A stretch of DNA of 49,560 bases, taken from positions 1 through 49,560 of the forward strand of contig JANBQS010000036.1 of NCBI GenBank assembly GCA_027577415.1, given 5' to 3'. Numbering within the stretch: position 1 is the stretch's first letter; every line of letters starts with the position of its first letter. This document shows positions 37,457 to 47,510 of the stretch, piece by piece. The translations under genes and the position numbers were made by a program. The notes below the pieces were generated by a model, which did no database searches, was not told the origin of the DNA, and was given only the letters and a program-made list of their open reading frames with translations. This DNA is from Coemansia sp. RSA 922 (Eukaryota; Kickxellomycota; Kickxellomycetes; Kickxellales; Kickxellaceae).

Positions 37457-40168
37457 TTAGTTGCGCATCTGTGCGTTGGTCTTTTGGCCATGGGCTGCAA
37501 TGGCTGAATCCATCAGGTGCTGAGGCTGTTGAGGCTGTTGAGGCTGCTGAGGCTGCTGCATCTGCTGTGGCTGCAAGTTCAAAATGCTCATCAACGAATC
37601 GATGTGGTTCGGGCCAGCAGCAGCAACGCCAGAAGCAGGGCGCGGCATATTCATCGCATGCGCTTGCGGCGGGACTTGCTGAGGCATGTTGGGAACCATG
37701 CGCTGGTGCTGGTGCTGTACCTCGCCCAACGACACCATGGGGTTGGGACCTGGGACCTGGTTCTGAGGCTGGGTCATCATCATCATATGCGACAGAGGAG
37801 TGGCAATCGGCGGCGGCGGTAGAGGAGGCATCATCTGGCCAAAGCGAAGCCACCACTCGTGCAACCCAGACTCAAACGTAGACTGCATCTGCTCAAACAT
37901 GGCTGCCGTGGCACGACTATACGCCGGAATGAGCGTCTGCTCCATAGCCGCTGCCACGCTCTGGGTGACCCGGCGTTCCACTTCGGTGCTTATGCGCTCG
38001 ACAAGCTTTGCCTCGACTTTGGGATCCAAAGTCGCAGACATCTGCGTGCGCTCGGGCTGCAGACTGGCAGCAATGACGGGCATCTGCAACTCTAGCTGCT
38101 CCTTCACCGCTATCGCAATGACTTCGTTTAGGCCAGCGCCAAGCTCTAGGGGCATTGGCAAGGCTGGAGCAGCAGCAGGCGTCGCAGCAACTTCAGGCGC
38201 CTGGTGCGACGGCTGGCGTGGGTAGTCGGAGGCTGGCACATGAGGCGTGTCTTCTACAAGTACAGGGCTTTCCTCGACTGGCGCAGCGTTGGTGAGCGTA
38301 CGCACGGGGCCAGAGGCAAACTCCAAAGAAGCCTCTACAACAGGAGCAATGCCGTAGAGAGAAGCTGGATCCGGGAGTGTCGCATCGTATTCAACGGGCT
38401 TGAAGCCGTTGATCTGCAGTTGCTGAACTAGTCGTGTGTGTACGCTATAGACGCTGAGGCAGGTAGTCGTAGTTTCATCCCCAGCGTGAGTCTCCACCGC
38501 CGATACCAGGCTCAGAGTCGGCTGCTCCTCCCCAAGCGAGTATCCGACTGGGTTGCTTAGAGTCATCTTTTCGCCATGTCCATTGGAGCGCATAACGAGT
38601 ATCGCCGCCGGCAAGTAGTTGGCGGTAACCGTTAGACAGCGGCCCTGCTCGGCCCATGCCAGCTTGGCAAACAAATACTGCGATTTGTTGGGTACTCCGA
38701 CAAAGGAATACGTTTGAATCAGCTTTATCTGATCGACACTGAAGCCAAGCCACCATAGCTCGGCCCGCCTGTTCGCTTGGGAGCCGACAATGAGGTGTCC
38801 CGCACCATCGGCAGCGACGGCTGGCGCAATATAAATCAAGGTATCGATCGGGTGCTCGCAGGGCGGCAGCTCGGACACGGTCTTGTAGGCCTGGCTGCTA
38901 GTCTCCCAATGACTCTCAAGCTCGTAGATCCGGACTATTTGGTCGGCGGTAGCAGTTATAACCCAGCGCAGGCCAGCACGCTCGATAGCCGTGACGGCGG
39001 CGTCAGTAGCCACTGGCATGATGTTGAGCCCTTCGTTTGGCAGATCGGAGCGCTTGCCGTGTGGCACTGGGACAGGCGCCTTGACAACCATAAAGCCCAT
39101 ATCCGTGCCCACACATAGCTCCATAAAGCCATCGACAATTTGGCTGCGCCAGGCCAAGCTGATAAAGCGAGTGTCTTCACCGCTGTCAACATTGATGAAG
39201 GGCTCGTAGGCAATCGCATCCTCGACAGACACGGGCTCAGCAGCGCCAGAGCCGACTAGCCAGACGACCAAGCGGTTATCCTTGCCCAACGAGGCGAGGA
39301 TCTGAGGCATGTCTTGCTCCTTTGAGCAAGGATGGAATGCCATGTCGACGATCGAGTCAGTGTGGCCCAGCATCTTTGCTGACTGCCCATGGAACTGGTG
39401 GATAACGCGGATACGACCACCTTCCTTGCTGCGCACGGCATAGCAAATAAAGTCGCGGCTAACAGAGATGAGCCGTCCAGGCTTGAAGCGCGATGGCTGT
39501 TGAAGGAGCGAGATCAAAACGGACTCTGGCTTGGCGCGCAGTTTCACCTTGCGGACGTCAATATTCGACAGTGAGGGCTTCTCCTGTTTATTCCTGGCAG
39601 GTCTCCCGCCCTCCGAAGCCGGAGCACCGACGTCGCTACTGTCGCTCATAGGCGGCATGGCCTGATGCGCAGGCTGCTGCAAGTGATGAATCCGAGCATC
39701 GTGCGAAGACTGCTCGCCGTCGACATTGGATGGCTGGGCTGCCACCATGCGCTTGAGCTGTTCCATTGCATTTGTAGGCACAGATGCTCCCTGAGGAGGC
39801 AAGGCTGGGGCCGAATTTGGCGTGTGGCTGAACGACCTTTCTATATCCGAAGCCAGCTGGGGCGTGTGTGACGCCGAAAATGTCTGGGAGGGCGGAGGCT
39901 GTGGCTTCAGCAGGGCTTGCAGCAGACTGTAGTTGAGTTCCTTTTGCGGGAGCTGTGGTGTGGAGCCAGCGATTGACTGCGTGCTGGTGTTGGCCGACGA
40001 TGAGCCGCTAAAGCCCAAGTTGCGGTGCGTGTTATCTGGACCGGTGCTGTACGTAGGCCCGGGAGATTGCGAATTACTGGCATTCTGTTCAGGGCGCCGT
40101 CTGCCGAGGTGCTCGACTGGAGCGAATGAATTGAAAAGCGAATTTGCCTGCGACGCGCTGTTATCCAT
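37457..40168 (-). CDS. EDC4: EDC4-like mRNA decapping scaffold (WD40)
   Basis: A 903-residue protein matching the EDC4/Ge-1/Varicose layout. EDC4 bridges DCP1 and DCP2 in P-bodies and stimulates decapping. The start is ATG 40168 (MDNSASQ); residues 1-200 are Ser/Gln/Pro-rich and disordered. A WD40 region follows (about 205-560), containing VIHQFHGQSAKMLGHTDSIVDMAFHP, LASLGKDNRLVVWLVG and FISLAWRS. After a Pro/Ala linker comes a helical region (about 690-790: LELQMPVIAASLQPE, VEAKLVERISTEVERRVTQSVAAAMEQTLIPAYSRA), which resembles the alpha-helical C-terminal part of EDC4. The end is Gln/Pro-rich, with four 9-base DNA units at 37521-37556. It lies tail to tail with Argonaute. A longer N-terminus in the open frame looks like leader sequence and is not used. 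Confidence 0.85.
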   Translation of the reverse strand: MDNSASQANSLFNSFAPVEHLGRRRPEQNASNSQSPGPTYSTGPDNTHRNLGFSGSSSANTSTQSIAGSTPQLPQKELNYSLLQALLKPQPPPSQTFSASHTPQLASDIERSFSHTPNSAPALPPQGASVPTNAMEQLKRMVAAQPSNVDGEQSSHDARIHHLQQPAHQAMPPMSDSSDVGAPASEGGRPARNKQEKPSLSNIDVRKVKLRAKPESVLISLLQQPSRFKPGRLISVSRDFICYAVRSKEGGRIRVIHQFHGQSAKMLGHTDSIVDMAFHPCSKEQDMPQILASLGKDNRLVVWLVGSGAAEPVSVEDAIAYEPFINVDSGEDTRFISLAWRSQIVDGFMELCVGTDMGFMVVKAPVPVPHGKRSDLPNEGLNIMPVATDAAVTAIERAGLRWVITATADQIVRIYELESHWETSSQAYKTVSELPPCEHPIDTLIYIAPAVAADGAGHLIVGSQANRRAELWWLGFSVDQIKLIQTYSFVGVPNKSQYLFAKLAWAEQGRCLTVTANYLPAAILVMRSNGHGEKMTLSNPVGYSLGEEQPTLSLVSAVETHAGDETTTTCLSVYSVHTRLVQQLQINGFKPVEYDATLPDPASLYGIAPVVEASLEFASGPVRTLTNAAPVEESPVLVEDTPHVPASDYPRQPSHQAPEVAATPAAAPALPMPLELGAGLNEVIAIAVKEQLELQMPVIAASLQPERTQMSATLDPKVEAKLVERISTEVERRVTQSVAAAMEQTLIPAYSRATAAMFEQMQSTFESGLHEWWLRFGQMMPPLPPPPIATPLSHMMMMTQPQNQVPGPNPMVSLGEVQHQHQRMVPNMPQQVPPQAHAMNMPRPASGVAAAGPNHIDSLMSILNLQPQQMQQPQQPQQPQQPQHLMDSAIAAHGQKTNAQMRN
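37521..37556. repeat. Four tandem 9-bp units coding Gln/Pro
   Basis: TGAGGCTGY repeated four times within the C-terminal coding region of EDC4. It encodes the QPQ repeat on the minus strand. Confidence 0.85.
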
Positions 40169-40446
40169 CTTTGTTTGAAAATATAAATATGGATGAGTAG
40201 AGATGCGATTTAAAGCTTTGGCGTTCGCTTTGATGGGCGATTTTGTGACAATTATTGCAGAAAGAAAGTTTAGAAATCGAGCAAAGAAGAAACACACAAA
40301 AGAGCCAAAGAGCCAACTTTCAAGACCTTGAGGGCAGACGATAATCAATTTGCGATTTGTTGATCTGAAGAGCACCTTGGTAAGTGGACGTAAGGTGGAC
40401 TTTGTGGCTCTTTTGCTTATCTATCTACATTTATAACATATACTCG
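40169..40446. promoter_or_regulatory. Divergent promoter between EDC4 and RRF1
   Basis: A 278 bp region with no supported gene. It contains AT-rich stretches near both start codons (ATATAAATAT at about 40179 and TTTATAACATATA at about 40430) and a purine-rich middle. Confidence 0.35.
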
Positions 40447-41259
40447 ATGTCTACACGTGCCTTGTTTGCCATTACAGCTCGCCAGCTGCGTCGTCCGGGC
40501 TGTTCTTTCCGGATAGCCACGCCCGCAATAACAGTAGCAAGTGGATCACTATGTTCTAGACAGCCACTACTGATCCCGGCACCTTCCTCCAACCTATTTT
40601 CTCAGCAGCAGTGCCGAGACTATGGATCCAGTAAGAAGGGAGCGAAAAAGGGCAAGGGAGGTTCCAAAAGGGGCAAAGAGGACGACGAGGATAGCGGCCC
40701 AGTAGAGATGACTCTGGATTTGGACAAGATGACTGAGCAGATGGAGCACAGCGTAGGACGGTTTGCAGAGGAGCTACAAGCTGTGCGTGCAGGACGGGCC
40801 AGTCCAGCTATCCTGAATGGTGTCCGCGTGGTGCTCAAGGGCGGGTCAGCGTCGCTTCCAGACCTCGCTATGATTGCAGTCAAGGACGCTCAGAACCTCA
40901 TCGTAATCCCTAATAGCCCTGATACGCAGCGGCCCATTGAGACCTCTATTCGCAGTGCTGGCCTGGGCCTGAACCCTCGCATCGAGAAGGATGCCATTAT
41001 CGTGCCAGTGCCAAAGTCCACCAAGGAGTCGCGAGAGAAGCTGCTCAAGAGCCTGGGCGCAATGGCTGAGAACGCGCGTGTGCACGTGCGCAAAAACCGC
41101 CAAGACGCGATGAAGCGGCTCAAGGCTGATTCCAAGGACAATATGACCCCGGACGAGGTCAAGGCCTGGGAGAAGGATATTCAGACCGTGACTGACAAGT
41201 ACACCGGCCGGATCGAGGACCAGCTCAAGGCCAAGCAGCGCGAGATCGAGCGCACCTAG
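40447..41259 (+). CDS. RRF1: Mitochondrial ribosome recycling factor
   Basis: A 270-residue protein that splits post-termination mitochondrial ribosomes. The N-terminal 60 or so residues (MSTRALFAITARQLRRPG and onward) are basic and Ser/Thr-rich, as in a mitochondrial presequence. A Lys/Gly-rich stretch follows (KKGAKKGKGGSKRGK). The RRF fold starts near residue 88: MTEQMEHSVGRFAEELQAVRAGRASPAIL, then the beta domain, and the helical return with VPVPKSTKESREKLLKSL and ARVHVRKNRQDAMKRLK. The RAGRA and VRKNRQDA blocks are diagnostic. I chose ATG 40447 over the longer open frame, whose upstream sequence is non-ATG and hydrophobic. Confidence 0.94.
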   Translation: MSTRALFAITARQLRRPGCSFRIATPAITVASGSLCSRQPLLIPAPSSNLFSQQQCRDYGSSKKGAKKGKGGSKRGKEDDEDSGPVEMTLDLDKMTEQMEHSVGRFAEELQAVRAGRASPAILNGVRVVLKGGSASLPDLAMIAVKDAQNLIVIPNSPDTQRPIETSIRSAGLGLNPRIEKDAIIVPVPKSTKESREKLLKSLGAMAENARVHVRKNRQDAMKRLKADSKDNMTPDEVKAWEKDIQTVTDKYTGRIEDQLKAKQREIERT

Positions 41260-42062
41260 CTTGACATTTAGATCTCAGAGATCATCAGATCGTCGAATCA
41301 GCTATAGAAAATTTTAGCTCATGTAAAGGCATAAAGGATATAAGTGCGCTTAGTGCTCGCGCACAGGGGTGGCAAACTTCTTAGAGCAGCCCCTTTGGCA
41401 ATATTCTTCTTTTTTTCGCTAGTTTTATTACCTTGTCATTTGTAATTGCTACTTGCCTCAGCCACGCCCGTACTTTTCCCTCTTCTTGTAGTTTCTCTTA
41501 TACGGCTGTGCATACACACTGTGCTCTCAGCGCTGAATCTCTAAGAGGCTCACCACACTTTGGTACTTTGTTACTTGGCTCTGGTAGCCCTGGCAAGCAG
41601 TACCCCCTCTTACCTCCCAGCTTAACCCACTGTGCACGTGCAGCACGAGTGGCTATAACTATTGCTTTTATACACTGACTCGCTATTAGTAGTTGCCCAG
41701 AGCCAGTTGTATTTTTTCTCCTCTCACCGGTATTTCTACTTTTCTTCTTGCCGGTTTCGTCGTCTTTCGGTTTCCTTTTTCTTTTTATTCGTCTCTTAGG
41801 AAAAAAAAATCGACGCCTTGTCCTTTTTTCTCCCTCGACTTTTTTTTTTTTTTTTTTGCCTTCCTTCCCCTCCGTTGTCACGCACATATTTGCTGCTTTT
41901 TCCGACTAGCACGAACCAACAACGCACTCCTGGTCTGTTCCGTGTTTGCATGAGCCACCGCTGTTAGCAAACTACGCGCTGGTCTCTGATTCGAATTCGC
42001 TCGATTGGCGTTAGCAGGAATACGCCCTATTCAGTCAGCTGCTGACTCAACCGATACGGCAA
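41260..42062. other. Long leader/promoter region of the Pumilio gene
   Basis: This 803 bp has no supported gene. The palindromic E-box TGCACGTGCA lies at 41633-41642. From about 41700 to 41890 the plus strand is dominated by T and C, including a run of 18 or so T at about 41840-41858. It may be a long pyrimidine-rich 5' untranslated region. A long open frame on the minus strand here is only the complement of this tract. Confidence 0.4.
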
Positions 42063-45000
42063 ATGATGTCGGGTCCAACAAAACCCTTTGACCCATTTGG
42101 TAGCGCTGCTGCTATGTCGAGTGCCGACACAAAGGTACTGTATTATACACCAGCTCTGTATACCCCCGAAAGTGTACCACGACAGCGAGCTGTTTGTGTT
42201 ACCTAACATGCCCTGCTTTTTTTAACGCACGCCCTACATGCGACCCTGCCTCTAGTCACGTAGTTTACACACCCCGCTTTATCCATCATGCATGCCGGCC
42301 GCGCCATATCCCCACGCTTTCACAGCCAGCCCTTGTGTTTCGGATGGATGATGGATGGATAAACGTGTACAGGGCAACTGGCTGTGCTATAGCCCAAGGC
42401 TTTAAAACACTACCAACTTTGTATCTGTCACGCTTTTGCTGCGACTTGCTAAACGATTATCCCCCGATCGCCCCAGTACTAACTCCGCCTCATGGCTTTT
42501 CGTATGCCCATTCCTTTTTGTGTTGGCTAATGTAGGCACATGCTGTCTGCTCAAGTGCTGCAATCGACTCCAACTTTGAAAGCACACAAGATACACGGCC
42601 AGGCCACGTCGCAGCCAATGCCAGCTTGACCCCGGCCATGTTGGCTTCGGCCTCGATTTTGCCCTCTGCTACTGCCGCAGCTGACACCACCGCACCTGCG
42701 TCGGCCGCCAACACTAGCGCACTAGCTACTGCTGCTACTAAAGCCGCCTCCTTCATCAGCCCTGCAGCGCCAAAGCAGACAAGCGGCCAGCCAGTGAGAC
42801 ACGCCTCTATATTCGAGATTGGTGGCGAGTCCATCAGCGAGCACACACCAGGGGCACACACATCGCGACTTGGTCGCATTGTTGGCAATGGCTCCTCGCT
42901 CTCATCAACTACTTCGCCGGTTAGTGTACACCCTCTTGGCTCGATCATGGGCTCGCCTCACAGCCTGTTTAACGACTCTACATATAGTGCGGGCCAGTCG
43001 CACTTGACCTCGGGTGGTAGTCGTGGTGTTGGACAAGCACCGCCTTCAGCACAGACAACGACATCCTCGCACCGGCTGTCGCAGTCGCGCTTCAACAGCG
43101 TCCTCGGCGACCCTGCACTTCATTCGTCTGGGACGACTCGTGTGGGTGACAAGGACACTAGTGCCAACCAGAACATCCTCGACATGGGCTCCGGGATGCT
43201 CGACACTATGAAGTCACAGCAGGGCTCACCGAGCACCCTGGCGCAGGGTGGGTTTAACGACTTTTATGTAAAATCGCTTCCTGTCTCGCGTCGCAACTCT
43301 CTCGAGTACCAGAACTTGTGGCAGGAGCTCGAGGGATTCTCCATTAACGACAACCCGGTCCACACAGTCGGCTTGGCTAACGGCGTGTCCGGCCACCTAC
43401 CTGCACTTGATGGGCACTCGATATCTGCTCGCAACGGCTCTGGCGCCTTCCGCAGCGATGCTGCTACTTCTGCCACCGTCGCCTTGGGCACAAGTCCCAA
43501 GCTACCCCATGGCTTGCTCGACGAGGACGGTATGGGCAAGAACGCTAGCGCACGCATATCAACTATTGGTAGCACCGCGGATCTTGTGTCGGCTGGACAC
43601 TATGGTGATGGAGCTCCAAGCGGTCAAGGCGTAGGTAAGGCGTTTGCACTTGGGCAAGCCGGCTATAATGGGTATCAGCGCGACTCCAGGCTGTCTGGAG
43701 CTGCGCCAAGCACCTCTATAGTTACTGGCGGTCAGACTCAGCTGCGGCCGATGAACGGAGACGTGCTACATGCCGACGCGGCGCACGATCTGCGGCCGTA
43801 TGATCCTAGCCGGAACATTGGGCTTATCCGCAACGCCAGCACGCCTGTGCTCAACGCCAAGCAGTACCATGTTTTGCAAGGCGACGATGTTCCCCAAGTG
43901 CCCAACCACCCACGTGGGGGTCCACCCAGTGCTGGATTCGCAGACCAGAGCGCACTTGCTCGATTTGACTCGCCTGGACTGCTGTACAGCGCCCAGTACC
44001 AGGGCTACCCTGGCGTCAATGGCGATATCACATATGACATGGGTGGTGGCCGCCACATGGGTGGCGCTCTCAATTATCCGTATGGCGGCAGTGCTTCAGG
44101 TATGATGGTTGGCCGCACGCAGTCGTATGTTGGAAGCAGCTCAGCCTCGGGCGCGTCCACGCCGATGATCAACAACTATGGCATGCAGGGCTCCTTCGGA
44201 CCAGCATCTGTTGGGATGTATGGAGTGGGCCACCAAACCGCGCCTCCCAGCATCCCTCCGACCCCGATGCAGCACCCCCACCATGGAGCCTCGCACATCC
44301 ACATGCATGGCCAGCATCCGTCGTCTCAGCAACAAGCACTGCAGTCTCAGCGTCATGGCCAGCAATCGCATGCTTCTATGGCGCCATCAGCAGCCCTTCA
44401 GTCGGCGCCGATAGTGGCGCATGGCCAAGGCATGCATGGCCAGCAAAAGAGCGGCAGTAATAAGGCACATCGTCGTGGAGAGACCGAGGCCAACCGATTC
44501 ACCAACGCCACGCTTGAGGGGCTGCGGGGCACGATCTTTGACGTGTGCAAGGACCAGTACGGGTGCCGGTTCCTCCAGAAGAAGCTCGAGGACGGCCAGG
44601 AGGACCATGTGGAGATGATCCTTTCCGAGGTACTGCCGCGCTCGTCCGTATTGATGATCGATCCGTTTGGCAACTATCTCTGCCAGAAGCTCTTGGAGCA
44701 CTGTAGCGACAAGCAGCGCACACAGGTCATCGCCGGCGTATCATCCGATCTGGTCAGCATATCGTTGAACGCGCATGGAACGCGGGCGGTGCAAAAGATA
44801 ATCGAGCTGCTGGCGACTCAGGAGCAGATCGACTTGGTTATTAGCGCGCTTCGTGGAGCCGTGGTGTTGCTGATCCGCGACCTGAATGGCAACCACGTCA
44901 TCCAAAAGTGCCTCAGCAGGCTGTCGAGCAAAAACAACCAGTTTATCTACGACTCTGTTGCGGAAAGCTGCTTCGATGTTGCCACTCACCGCCACGGGTG

Positions 45001-46087
45001 CTGCGTGTTCCAGCGCTGTATTGATTTTGCGGCGGAGAGCCAAAAGAGCCAGTTGGTTGACGTGATCATCTCTCAGGCATTGCAGCTTGTGCAAGACCAG
45101 TTTGGCAACTATGTGGTGCAATACGTGCTGGACCTGAACATGGAAGCGTTCTCCGAGCCCCTGATCAGAAAGTTTGTGGACCACATCTGCGGGCTGTCTG
45201 TGCAAAAGTTCTCGTCCAACGTCATGGAGAAGTGCATCCGCATTGCCAGCCCCGCCACTCGCAAGATGCTGGTAGCGCCGTTGCTGCAGCGCGAGAAGCT
45301 AGATGCGCTGATGCGCGACTCGTACGGCAACTACGTTGTGCAGACGGCGCTCGACTTTGCTGACCAGTACCAGCGGTTGGACATTATCGAGGCTATCATC
45401 CCGCTGCTGCCTCTCATCCGCCACACTCCTTACGGAAAGCGCATTTACATCAAGCTACAACGCGATGGGTTTGTGTCGGCTGTGCCCAGTGCGGCTGGCA
45501 GTCGGCATGCCTCGCCAACGCTGGGGCCGTCGCACGGATCGCACTCGACGACGGCGATATCGTCAATGTCACTGTATCCGCAGATGGGGAACACTGCGTC
45601 GGGCAACGGATCGATGGCAAACATTGGAGCCAATCTCAGTCGTGGAGTGAGCCCCCTGGCGGGTGCCAATGGAATGGGTGCCAGCAAGCCATCGCTGAAC
45701 CAGCCGCGTATGTTTATGCCTCCCGTCAATGGAAGAGGCCCGGCGTCCTTTGACTCGATTAACCACCCCAACGCTAGCGGCGCCTTCCACCACCACCACC
45801 AACAGCAGCAGCAGCAGCAGCAGCAACAACAACATATGAATGGCGTGTACTACTACAAAATGGATGGAGCTGGTGCGACATCGCAAATGTACCATGCCCC
45901 TATGCCTATGATGGCGCCAGCCCACCCAGGCAGCATGAATTCTAACGCTCACGGCGCGTACGATTCTCCTCCCTCTATGGTCTCGTCTGGAGCGACTCCT
46001 ATTTCGGTGTCGTCTGCGCCCAACTCGGCGGCACCTGGGACCTCTGGAGCCAAGCTTCAAGCATCGGCGTACTACGCAGCGCACTAG
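42063..46087 (+). CDS. PUF4: Pumilio-family RNA-binding protein (Puf4-like)
   Basis: A 1207-residue protein. Exon 1 is 42063-42134 (MMSGPTKPFDPFGSAAAM and six more residues), a 401-base intron covers 42135-42535 (GTACTG to TGTAG), and exon 2 is 42536-46087. Residues 1-685 are Ser/Gly/Ala-rich and probably disordered. The Pumilio homology domain runs about 689-1000. Repeats show CKDQYGCRFLQKKLE, DPFGNYLCQKLLE, NAHGTRAVQKIIE, DLNGNHVIQKCL, HRHGCCVFQRCID, DQFGNYVVQYVL, SVQKFSSNVMEKCI and DSYGNYVVQTALD. The repeat edges and the HTPYGKRI end match Puf4/Mpt5-type proteins, which bind UGUA elements in mRNA 3' untranslated regions and recruit deadenylases. The C-terminus holds a His run and an 11-residue Gln run, then Met/Pro/Ala-rich sequence. 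It converges on GAL7 with 113 bp between stops. Confidence 0.93.
45788..45834. repeat. CAC/CAG/CAA triplet tract coding poly-His and poly-Gln
   Basis: Four CAC codons followed by eleven CAG/CAA codons near the end of the Pumilio gene. The mixture of CAG and CAA should limit slippage. Confidence 0.85.
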
Positions 46088-46200
46088 AAGGCATCTACGA
46101 AGCTAAAAAAAATATTTCAACCTTACCTTCATTTTTCTCTACTTTTCTTAATTGTATACCAGTCTGTATTCGCTCGATATATTTATACGTTGCTTTGTGA

Positions 46201-47343
46201 CTATGTGCCATTGGCAGGTAATGACGTCTTGTAGTGGATTGAGCTTTGGGCACGCAAACGAGATGCCGCTTGCTCGGCAGTCAGATCGCGCTGCGGCTCA
46301 GCCATCATCTCAAAGCCGACCAAGAACTTGCGCACTGTGGCGCTGCGCAGGAGTGGAGGGTAAAAGTGCATGTGGAAGTGACAGTACGCAGCGTCAGGGT
46401 GAGTGGCAGTGGGAGCTTGGTGCAGGCCCATTGAGTAAGGAAAGCTGCACTGGAACAAATTGTCGTAGCGACAAGTAAGGCCCTGTATTATCTCTGCTAG
46501 ATCGGCGATGCGAGGCCCACGCAGGCTGGCGATGCTCGTAAGGTGTTGCTTGGCGACGATCATGGTTTCAAAGGGCCAGGTTGCCCAGAAGGGTACGAGA
46601 GCCATGAATGACTCGTTCTGTAGGACTATGCGACTGGACTGCTCGCCAGCGGCAGCGTTTTCCTCTTCGGCACGGATGTAGGCGCACAGTAGGCATGCAT
46701 CGGGAGTTGTAGATATGTGGGCCTGGCGATATGCCTTCAGCGACTCGATCTCCTTGGCAGGCTCGCTGGGAACTGCAGACAGGGCCCAGACTTGGCCGTG
46801 TGGGTGCGGGTTGGAGCAGCCCATGGCAGCACCTTTGTTCTCGAACAGCTGGATGTAAGCGATACTGGGATCGGCCGAGAGATTAGCATACATACTCTGC
46901 CACGTGCGGATGATCTGACATATCTCGTCCAAACTCAGCTCAGGAAGCGTGACGTCGTGGCGTGGAGAAAAGCAGATGACGCTGCATTGGCCACGAGTTG
47001 ACTCTACACGAAACAGATCGCTGGAGGCGTTCTCGCCGGCCACCAGTGCTAGTGACTCTGTCGAGCAGTCAGGCTGCTCGGCGTGCACAGCAGCATAGTC
47101 GTTGGAAAACACATACGTCGACGTGTAACAGTCGTTCTGAGCACCTGTTGCGCGCTTGTTGCCTGGGCACAGAAAGCAAGCAGGGTCGTATGTTGGTCGC
47201 TGCTCGGTTGAGGCTTCTTCCACTTGGCCAAGCCAGGGACGCTTGGCGCGGTGCGGCGAGCATAGCACCCATGATCCAGTCAGCGGGTTGAAGCGGCGAT
47301 GGGAGTGGTCTGCAAATGAAAACCCTTCTTCCGGAAGTAACAT
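46201..47343 (-). CDS. GAL7: Galactose-1-phosphate uridylyltransferase
   Basis: A 380-residue Leloir-pathway enzyme that exchanges UMP between UDP-glucose and galactose-1-phosphate. The N-terminal half has RRFNPLTGSWVLCSPHRAKRPW, a zinc-site-like CFLC (Cys56, Cys59) and FSNDYAA. The active site is HPHGQ at 180-184, where His182 corresponds to the uridylylated nucleophile. The C-terminal half has CLLCAYI, FWATWPFETMIV, and a HFHMHFYPPLLR motif near residue 325 that fits the second metal site. The gene is complete, intron-free and of standard length. No other GAL gene is in the window, so it is not part of a visible GAL cluster. Confidence 0.94.
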   Translation of the reverse strand: MLLPEEGFSFADHSHRRFNPLTGSWVLCSPHRAKRPWLGQVEEASTEQRPTYDPACFLCPGNKRATGAQNDCYTSTYVFSNDYAAVHAEQPDCSTESLALVAGENASSDLFRVESTRGQCSVICFSPRHDVTLPELSLDEICQIIRTWQSMYANLSADPSIAYIQLFENKGAAMGCSNPHPHGQVWALSAVPSEPAKEIESLKAYRQAHISTTPDACLLCAYIRAEEENAAAGEQSSRIVLQNESFMALVPFWATWPFETMIVAKQHLTSIASLRGPRIADLAEIIQGLTCRYDNLFQCSFPYSMGLHQAPTATHPDAAYCHFHMHFYPPLLRSATVRKFLVGFEMMAEPQRDLTAEQAASRLRAQSSIHYKTSLPANGT

Positions 47344-47510
47344 TGTGTAAAGATGTGGATGTCGAGTTCAGAGGAAGAATGCACGAGTGTTGGTCGCTTA
47401 CAGAATCGCAATGCCAGCGCGGAGTAGGAGGGGGGGAAAGGGACATGCTTGGCAGCCATCTGATAAAGATACATTAGGGGGAACGCTTGGAAGAAAAAAG
47501 AAACGGAAAT

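Noticed and set aside
41498..41887. A 129-codon Lys/Arg-rich minus-strand frame
   Set aside because: It is the complement of the pyrimidine-rich leader of the Pumilio gene.
46201..47343. A GAL gene cluster
   Set aside because: No GAL1 or GAL10 homologue is found nearby. The neighbours are PUF and TLG2.
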